From Cinnamomum chago (Eukaryota; Streptophyta; Magnoliopsida; Laurales; Lauraceae): a DNA stretch of 64,000 nucleotides. Below are positions 56,227-64,000 of this stretch, piece by piece. The notes beneath the pieces were generated by a model, which worked only from the letters and a program-made list of their open reading frames with translations, was not told the DNA's origin and ran no database searches. Positions within the stretch are counted from its first letter, which is position 1; the number at the start of each line of letters is the position of its first letter. The stretch spans positions 34,571,501-34,635,500 of the forward strand of contig CP142455.1 of assembly GCA_038049695.1 (NCBI GenBank), written 5' to 3'. The position numbers and the translations under genes are program-made.

Positions 56227-57673
56227 TATTAGTTTCAAAAAATTTCTGAAACAAGACCGCATCCAATAGTATTCACAAGAATATAATGATTATAAATGGG
56301 AAAACTTTATTTTTGTCTTTTTAAATTGCTCGAGGGACATGGTTCGACTCAAGTGACATAAAGAAGGCAAAAGGCCATAGAAGGTACAATTGTTCTGATC
56401 GCAAGTATGGTAGGCCCAGAATGGGCATCCCAGTGACTGCTATAAGCAATTGTAAACCTTAATTCAAATCACCGAGAAGCATGCCGCACTCGAGGTAAGA
56501 TGAATATAAGGTTGGAGGAACAAATGTGTCGGTCACGAATACAGTAGACCCGAAAGGGCATACTACAATCGTTAGGTACAAATGTTGGAAATTGTATTCA
56601 TGGAATGGACACAATATCGGATTTTTTGACAGGCCAAGATTGGATTCATCAAAGAGAGCAAATGGTACTCCGATCCGGAAGCCGACTCAAACATTTTTGC
56701 GAGCTTTGTTCCAAAAGGGAAAGGATGAAGATTTCTCGAATCAGAACCCAAAAGTGACGGAATTTGAAAGGTCAAAATTGAATCCATCAAAGAGAGCAAA
56801 TGGTATTCCGATCCGAAAGCCAACTCAAACATTTTTGCGAGCTTCGTTTCAAAAGGGAAGGGACCAAGATTTCTCGAATTTGAACCCAAAAGTGACGGGA
56901 GTCTTTTTTTTTTAAGATTTCTCTTTTTCTCTTTTTTTTTTAAAGAAAAATCTAAAGATTGAAGAGTATACCAAGGCTTCCCAATTCGGTCTTATGAAAC
57001 CTCAATTGATAGATTAGCCCCTAGGTAAGGGTATGATGATTACTTAATGAACCCGTTTGGAGGACCCTTGCCTAGAATAGTCCAGCTGTCTCCACACTCT
57101 GGACAAGGCTTTTCTTGAATCAATCGTGGTCAAAGAACACAATTGGTGAGACCTTAGTGATCTTCATCTCTTTTTTTTTTTTTTTTTGAAATATCCGTAA
57201 TGAACTCATCGAAGAAAAAAGATGGCCCATTCCCCGATACGAATGTTAGCTTCAAACGATTTCCGCGAGCTATTGTCCGAAAGGAAAAGGATCAAGGTTT
57301 CTCAAAGTTGAATCCAAAACAACAAATCTGATTTTTTTTGTTTGAAAGATACCTAATGAACTCATCAAAGAGAAAAGATGACCCATTCCCCGATACGAAC
57401 GTTAGTTTCAAACGATTTTCGTGAGCTATTGTCTGAAAGGAAAAGGATCAAGGTTTCTCCAAGTTGAATTCAAAATGAGAAATCTGATTTTTTTTTTGGA
57501 AAGATCCCTAATGAACTCATCAGAGAGAACAAATGTCCCATTCCTCGATACGAACAATAACATCAAACATTTTTCCGAGCTATCAAGTTCAAGAATGAAA
57601 GGATCAAGGTTTCTCAAAGTTGAATCCAAAAAAGAGAAATATATTTTTTTTGAAAAAAGAAAGAGTGGAAATT
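56227..57673 (-). repeat. Gypsy-B leader with tandem repeats of 131 and about 150 bp
   Basis: Two adjacent units of 131 bp (about 56628-56758 and 56759-56889), each with CAAAGAGAGCAAATGGTA, then three longer related units (about 57185-57335, 57336-57490 and 57491-57640) with AATGAACTCATCAAAGAGA and GGATCAAGGTTTCTC. All five share the same order of short blocks, so they are one diverged family. Repeat-rich leaders are common in Tat elements. The gypsy-B 5' LTR is not in the window because copia-B was inserted at 57674. Confidence 0.78.
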
Positions 57674-59446
57674 GTTAGTTTTGATGGTCTCAATACCAAA
57701 TATATGATGTAATAAATTGATTCATTTCTTTATTTATCAATATATATTATTTCTTTCCTTTCATGAGATGAATAATGTTTTATTACTTGTTTGCACATAA
57801 CTAATACGAATGACATAATGGTTCATGAGATGAACCGAAGTCCACAAGTATACTAGATGTAAAACATGTGTGTGGATGAGATCCACATACAGGAGATATG
57901 TATTGCAAATCTTATACTTAAATATCTTCACAACCAGTGATGAGATTGGGCATCTCATCTGACAAGGTTGCAGCACTTTGATCATTATGAGATAGTGTGA
58001 TTTGTGTCGATCATCGGAATGTAAGATTCTGGATCATGGTGCTGGTACATTGGATGTATTGAAGGACAATGAGAAGCACCTTATATACACTGTCTTTATT
58101 TTAAGGTCTGCTCTCATAATTCCCCAGCAATAGGCTCATAATCCTGAGACATTAATGAACTCAAGTTTCTATCTATTCGTTTGCTTTGAGTCACCAATGA
58201 GTGAGGCAAATTGTAGGTCAACACCTCGGTGATTTGGGTACGTGGTAGTAGAGATGCGGGAACATTCAATGGTCAAGATGGTATCTATCTTTAGTATCCC
58301 CTTGTGCCAATTAATGGATTTATCATTGGTAATTGCGCACCCATTCCAATTAAGAGTTAATTGGATCGGTACCAAATGATCATTATAATTAATTGGGGCT
58401 CAAGGATAATAAGATATGGATCTAATTTGGTGGACAGGTCCAATTGATCCATGGATATAGATGGAGGGGCCTACTTATGGTAATTGGGAAGTTTAGGGTC
58501 TTCATTGTAATTTATTCCTAAGACTGGAGTGCAATTGCATTTATATAGTGGAGTTATTTGCAATTAACTGTGGGCCCAGATTGCACATGAGATGCGGGGT
58601 CATGTGTCCCAGTTGGAGCCAGCTTTCTATGGAATCCCTAGTGGTCCCCACGCTAGCCCAAGATATTAGAAAGATACTAATTATAGTAGAACTCTAAAAG
58701 GAAATAGAAAGTTACTATTTCTATTTGAAGTAAGACTTCTAATAGTGGTAATAGTAAATTACTAATTATTAATGGAAGTAGGACTTCTATTTTAATTAGA
58801 AAGGAGAAACCTACTAATTGTTGTGGAAGTGAGACTTCTATGGCAACTAGCAAGGAAGAAGGTTACTATTTTGCAATGGGAGTTAAACTTCTATTTCAAA
58901 TAGGAAAAGAGGTGGGCTTGAGGGATATAAAAAGAGGAATTAACCCCTCTTGGACGTCCTCTATTCTATTCCATATGGGGATTCACATCCAGCCCTCTAT
59001 TTGAGTGCAAGTGTTGCATCTCTTCCTCTCTTCCCTCTTCTAGTTTCTCTTCTAGTTTCCTTTAGGGGTTTCTCTTGGAGATTCCACCATCTTCTTGAGA
59101 AAAGGGAATCTGATACGGGTCATAGCGTGGAAGATCAAAAGGTGTTGGAGATTCTGATTTGTTTAGTGAAGGCGTTCATCATCAAAGAAAGAACTCAAAT
59201 TCTCTATTAGAGCACTACAAAGCTCCAAAGGTATAATCTACGACCTTGTATGTTGCAGATTTCGTGGTTGCATGTTTAGGTGTTGTTTTCTATCTTCTAG
59301 ATAGGTAATATTGTTGTACATGATTTATGAGTTTGAGGGATTGCATCCTGGATTGGTTTTGTTGCCTTCTAAATAGATGATCCCTGTATCAAGTGGGTCA
59401 AAAGTTTTTGAAACCTATCTGAATGGCCCACCTATTTTTCCAACAA
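57674..59446 (+). repeat. Copia-B 5' LTR (1773 bp)
   Basis: Begins TGTTAGTTTTGATGG and ends TTTTTCCAACA. TATA box TATAAAAAG at 58926-58934, preceded at about 58727-58892 by four copies of the GAAGT-n3-ACTTC type palindrome seen in copia-A. It diverges from the copia-A LTRs more than those do from each other. Confidence 0.92.
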
Positions 59447-59448
59447 TT

Positions 59449-59461
59449 GGTATCAGAGCCA
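59449..59461 (+). promoter_or_regulatory. Primer-binding site, initiator Met tRNA (copia-B)
   Basis: TGGTATCAGAGCC two bases after the LTR end, as in copia-A. Confidence 0.95.
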
Positions 59462-61150
59462 TACCTCATCTCTAATCATGTTAGATCAACAAGCTTGCTC
59501 TAATCTTTGCATGAGATGCGAAGAAGATGAAGCAAGGGCTATATAAGGATCAGTTTTGATGAATTTGCTTGGTTTGATAGTAGATTCATGTTTGGATAGT
59601 CACAAAAGGGTTTATTAATGATTGAGAGATGGTAGGAAGCCATTGGAACACTTTAGAAGTGATTTGGTGAAGAATAGACACGAAACAGAAAAACCCAAGT
59701 TGTAGGTTTTCGTCTGTCCGGTCGACCTGGCCCGTGCTCGGTCGACCGGGTGACTTGCAGGTCGGTCGACCGAGTTGCAGAAACTGGATTTTTCAGTTTC
59801 GGGTATTCTCTTACATCCTATTTTACCAGCATTATTTGGCAGCCTGTTTTTGTGATTTGTATGGTTGTATGAGATACTAAATTACAGATGAGCATGTCCT
59901 CTCCATGTGGCCCACAAGTCTTTTGCTTTCTATTTATGGTTATTGGTTTATTTTAGGCTAAGTGTAAAGGGCGTCATGGTTTCCTTGGTTTCCCGTGAAA
60001 CGGCAAGGCAAGATGAATTTCCCTATAGCCCTTTTATTTCCATGTTTAGATTACCATGTAAGTCTCATAATAGAGGCATAGGAATTTATGTAATTTTTTT
60101 CTAAATTTGTAAATTCTAGCGATGTCCGAGACGAAGAAGGAAAGCGATGTTGGACTCCTAATCAAAGAGTTTGAAGATTACCAAAAGTGTTTGGAGTTGC
60201 CCAAAGAGTTTGATGAATTCCAAAGTTTTGGAAAGTCTAGAAGTCCAAGAAGTCTATTCCGTTAGGGCCATGTCGAGGAGATGACTAGTTTCTAATTTTA
60301 GCACTTTCTATTTATGGATGCATGCTTAATTTAGAATATTTCCAAATCTGATCCAAACATAGCAAGTTACCAAAATTGGTCAAATCAAATTAATTTTTGG
60401 AAAAAGTTCTAATTAGTGTTGATGACCCATGAGATGGACACATTGGCAACACTAATTTAAGAAACTGGACTTTCCTTAAATAAACTTGACTTGGAACCAA
60501 TCTTTGATCATATCATGAGATGATTTGATGTTCATATTTATATACATGTGAGCCCTAATACCTTACAAGAAAATCCTCAATTCTAAAATATTAAGTGGGA
60601 GCGGGGCATTTATATTGAGAAATCCCCATGGTTTTCCATCATAGGTCCATTGTAAGGAAAGTATTAGCCTCGCGCCATCTTGAGAATGGCCGTTCCCCAC
60701 GGAGGGCTTTTACTTGTCTGGTTACTAGATATGGATCTCCTATGGATAGTGTTGGTGAGACGAGGCAGGGGCCCACTCCCCAAAGAGGAGCTACTCGCAA
60801 CGGTCAATGCTAGTTGGTGGGTCACACTTAACTAAAATAATGATGCAGTATCCCCAAGGATTTGCCTCATTTATTTTAGAAACCGAAGCTAATCGGGAAT
60901 CATTCATTATTTGGTATGAGATACCTAGATAATAATGAACGAAGGGGATCATGGAAAGTTAGTCTTAATCCTAATTTTGACCAACTTTGATCCGCACCAA
61001 TCTAGGTGGTATTCGCACTCCCCAAGGAGGCATACCCCGGAGATTGGGATTCCGATGTATTCTAAATTTAGTGGTTATGAGGATTCCATATAAATTTGGT
61101 AGAATACTAAACCCTAATGTCATTTAAATTCATTAATTGAATGTAAGGTT
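59462..61150 (+). mobile_element. Copia-B: 5' leader with GGTCGACC cluster
   Basis: Colinear with the copia-A leader. GGTCGACC occurs at 59720-59727, 59740-59747 and 59764-59771. No coding frame that I can support. Confidence 0.8.
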
Positions 61151-61193
61151 ATGTGCTATAGTATTTCAAGCATTAATTCAAATACTTTCAATC
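61151..61193 (+). mobile_element. Copia-B: start of gag
   Basis: MCYSISSINSNTFN matches the gag start of copia-A and is interrupted by the LTR at 61194. Confidence 0.85.
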
Positions 61194-63421
61194 TGAAAGT
61201 CCTTGGGGATCCGAACCCTAGAGGGGGGGGGGGGGTGAATAGGGTGAGCTTCAATTATGACCAATTTTAACCAAATTTAACTTCTTTAACTTAAACTAGT
61301 CACAAGTGATGATTACAAATAAAATGCGGAAGCTTAATAAAAACAATCACCACAAAGCAAACACCATCACACAAGGATTTATAGTGGTTCGGCCTCAATG
61401 CCTACATCCACTACCGGCTTGTGATCCAACACCCCACCTGATTTCCACTATTTATGCTTTTCAATAGGCTAAGCAATAACCTTTACAATATGCTTTTCAA
61501 GGCTTAGCAATAACCTTTACAATGATGTTTTTCAAGGCTCAACATCAACCTATACATTATGCTTTTATAGGCTAAGCAATAACCTCTTCAACCACAAGGT
61601 TGGTTATCTCACAAAGTTAGTGTCTAACATACACTTGATGGAGATACAAATTTAGCTCATTACATTTGCCTCTAAAATAGGCGGATATGAAAGTGTAAAA
61701 CTAACTCACACAAACACTTAATGAATGCAAAGATGTATGCTCATGATGTGTGTGTGTGATGTCCTCAATCATTTTGAAAATGAAAGCTCAAAAATGTATG
61801 CCTAAGGCTTTTGAAAGTTTTAGCTCAAAAACATTTATGATTGAGGAAATGCTAATCACATGTTAAAAGTAACAAGTTGTTAATGAGATCAAAGATTTAC
61901 AAGTTGTATGAAATTAATTAGCTCTAAACATGTGATGCATAGGGATGTCAATCAAATCAACATGTAGCTCAAAACATAAAAATAGATTTGATTGAAATAA
62001 GGGGACAAATCATATGAACTTATAAAAACAACTTGAATATGATATACCAATCAATGCAAAGCAAGTTGTGAAACTTTAAAACAATAATACATATGATTTG
62101 TAAAGTTTGTTGAATCCAAAACATAAGATACATTTGAAAGAGATTTTCTTATGATGGAAAACAACAACCAAAGATTCAACCAAGTATATGAATCATGTTA
62201 CATGTGATTTCAAAGATTCTTTCATTAACATGATCTACTTAGATTTACCAAATAAAGTACTACTTGGATTGAATCAAATGGTGATGCATCCAAAACAATA
62301 GATCAATTCAAAACATAAATATGTTAAGGATGCAACAAATCATATTTTAACATGCTATTAAAGATTTACCAAAGATAAAACAAAACATGAAAACATATGA
62401 TTTGTAAAGATGTTGAATCCAAAACATAAGATAGTTTTGAAAGTGATTTTCTTATGTTGAAAAACAACAACCATAGATTCAACCAAGTATATAGATCATG
62501 TTACATATAATTTCAAAGATGTTTCCATTAACATGATCTACTTAGATTTACCAAAGATAAAGTACTACTTGGATTGAATCAAATGGTGTTGTATCCAAAA
62601 TAATAAATCAACTCAAAACATAAAACATGTTAAGGACACAACACTTCATACATCATAGTTTAACATGCTACAAAAGATTTACCAAAAGTAAAACAAAGCA
62701 TGAAAACATATGATTAAGGAAAGTAGAGCCTACTTGGAGATTTAACTTCATTAATCCAAGCTTTAGCTTTCCTAATGCTCCCCTTCATCCCTTAGTTCTT
62801 TTCCCTTCTATTTGCCTCAAAACCCCTCAAGGAGGGCCTTAAAATTCCCAATTTTTGGCAAAGGAAAGAACTCATATTTATAGCAAAAAGTGCCCAACGG
62901 CTAGTCCTCGGTCGACCTGCAAACAGGTCTCGGTCGACCGGCAACACATAACGGTCAAATTTCTGACCGTTGGAGCACTGTGACCCTGGCGGCCTGCAGT
63001 GTTCCCAGTAGATCGGGACCTCTGCGCCGGTCGACCGGCGACACTGCCGGACCACCCCCCTTGGGACAAAAATTCCCAACTTTTGCAAATTTGAAGGTTT
63101 CTCTTGGAGGGGATTTTTGGGCCACTAAACCAAGCTAGGAAACATGTTTTAAATCAAAGCAAGATGTATAAAAACATGAAAAACACAAAGCCTAAAATGA
63201 TTCAAAACTTTAAAACCAAAGGCTAGCTTGATTTCTAAAACTCTTTTAAAAAACAAATGCATCCAAGTTTTAAAAGCAAATCATGCATAAAACAATACTA
63301 TAAAAACAATGCATGTGTAAAACAAGATTTCAAGTTTATCTAAGTCAATGCATATGTGTGAATCAAATGATGCTTGAATGATAATGCATCCATCAAATTG
63401 CAATCTACAAAATCCCTAACA
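61194..63421 (-). mobile_element. Complete solo LTR (2228 bp), SIRE-like, with perfect target duplication
   Basis: It interrupts copia-B gag exactly and is flanked by CAATC at 61189-61193 and 63422-63426. On the minus strand it starts TGTTAGGGATTTTG and ends CCCCAAGGACTTTCA, with a C13 tract and CTCTAGGGTTCGG just before the end. Long LTRs ending in a C-run, CTCTAGGG and a CTTTCA-like terminus are, from memory, typical of plant SIRE copia elements. TATA box (TATAAATA) on the minus strand at 62875-62882. GGTCGACC occurs at 62910-62917, 62932-62939 and 63029-63036, just upstream of the TATA box. No internal coding region, hence a solo LTR. It is younger than copia-B. Confidence 0.9.
62095..62700. 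repeat. About 302-bp tandem duplication inside the SIRE-like LTR
   Basis: 62095-62398 and 62399-62700 are two diverged copies in direct order; both contain TTGAATCCAAAACATAAGAT and CATGATCTACTTAGATTTAC at matching offsets. Confidence 0.85.
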
Positions 63422-63426
63422 CAATC

Positions 63427-64000
63427 CACTTGCGACCATCCTCAACCAGAATAAATTAGTGGGATCCAACTATGTAGACTGGAAATGGAACCTGGATATA
63501 GTCCTGACAGCTTCGGGATATAAATATGTCCTTACCAAACCCCACCCCCTTGAAGAGCCAGTGCCGAAAGCATCACAAGAAGAAAATGAACTTTACACCA
63601 AGTGGGCCAAAGACGATGAGATGGCCATATGTTATATATAGGCATCCATTTCTAGTGTTTTGCAACACCAACATCAATCCTTAAGAATGCATATGATATT
63701 ATATCAAACTTAAAGGAGATGTTTGCGGAACTGGGCAGGCCTGCTAGACAGGCTGCTATGAGGGTGCTTATAAGCACCAAGATGGCTGAAGGCACACCAG
63801 TACATGACCACATGTTGAAAATGATGGACTCATTTAATGAGTTAGATGTACCGGGAGTTGCGATTGATGCAGAATCGCAAATTGACATAATCCTTGAGTC
63901 ACTACCAGAGTCATTCAACAATTTTAAGGTCAATTATAATATGAATAAAATGAATTTGACTCTAGCTGAGCTTTCTAGCCAGCTGGTGGTGACTGAAGGA
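63427..64000 (+). mobile_element. Copia-B: gag, continuing beyond the window
   Basis: Continues copia gag after the solo LTR (GSNYVDWKWNLDIVLTASGY), colinear with copia-A 13190-13790 on the other strand up to the window end. The region is broken. Confidence 0.88.

Larger units (their letters stand above)
57674..64000 (+). mobile_element. Copia-B: second copy of the copia-A family, runs off the right edge
   Basis: 5' LTR at 57674-59446, initiator-Met primer site at 59449-59461, leader, gag start at 61151, a solo LTR inserted at 61194-63421, then gag continuing to the window end. It is the same family as copia-A in opposite orientation, with LTRs of 1773 and 1754 bp. Its 3' half is outside the window, so its overall state cannot be judged; the visible gag is broken. 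Confidence 0.92.

Overview
This is a plant nuclear intergenic window with no intact host gene of its own. It is almost wholly nested transposable elements: Ty1/copia elements primed by initiator-Met tRNA, Ty3/gypsy elements of the Tat type (pol with a second, plant-type RNase H), a chromovirus-like solo LTR, and a very large CACTA DNA transposon with the plant tnp2 and Transposase_24 gene pair. That combination, plus captured exo-polygalacturonase and ankyrin E3-type exons, points to a flowering plant. The species cannot be told from the sequence.

Layout. 1-747 is the end of a long LTR (minus strand, SIRE-like) inserted in the gag of a minus-strand Tat element, gypsy-C (748 to about 6302). 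Gypsy-C itself abuts and seems inserted in a plus-strand Tat element, gypsy-A (6303-8080). A minus-strand copia element, copia-A (8081-16990), lies next. It is followed by Tat sequence that starts again upstream of the copia insertion point (16991-19707), is split by a 2.6-kb solo Tat LTR (19708-22297), and ends near 23085. 23090-25175 holds a spliced-looking accessory coding region, and 25440-26420 two minisatellites. A minus-strand Tat element, gypsy-B, runs tail-to-tail with it: pol at 26771-33111, gag at 53709-56226, leader at 56227-57673.

Gypsy-B is split by a 20.6-kb CACTA transposon (33115-53705) with 29-bp terminal inverted repeats, a CCT target duplication and dense CCGACG/CGTCGG subterminal arrays. 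The CACTA carries a broken tnp2 gene, itself split by a 4.2-kb chromovirus solo LTR, and a multi-exon Transposase_24-type gene. Its two large introns hold pieces of host genes: a nearly complete multi-pass membrane-protein gene with its TATA box, an exo-polygalacturonase exon, an ankyrin piece and several unrecognised exons.

A second copia (copia-B, plus strand) starts at 57674 in the gypsy-B leader and runs off the right edge. Its gag is interrupted by a complete 2.2-kb solo LTR of the same family as the LTR at position 1.

Insertion order can be read directly: Tat elements first, then CACTA and the copias, then the solo LTRs inside those. The most notable object is the giant gene-capturing CACTA. 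Next are the short self-complementary palindrome arrays (GGTCGACC, TCGCTCGAGCGA, GAAGT-n3-ACTTC) that recur in LTRs and leaders of unrelated families, in two cases just upstream of the LTR TATA box.
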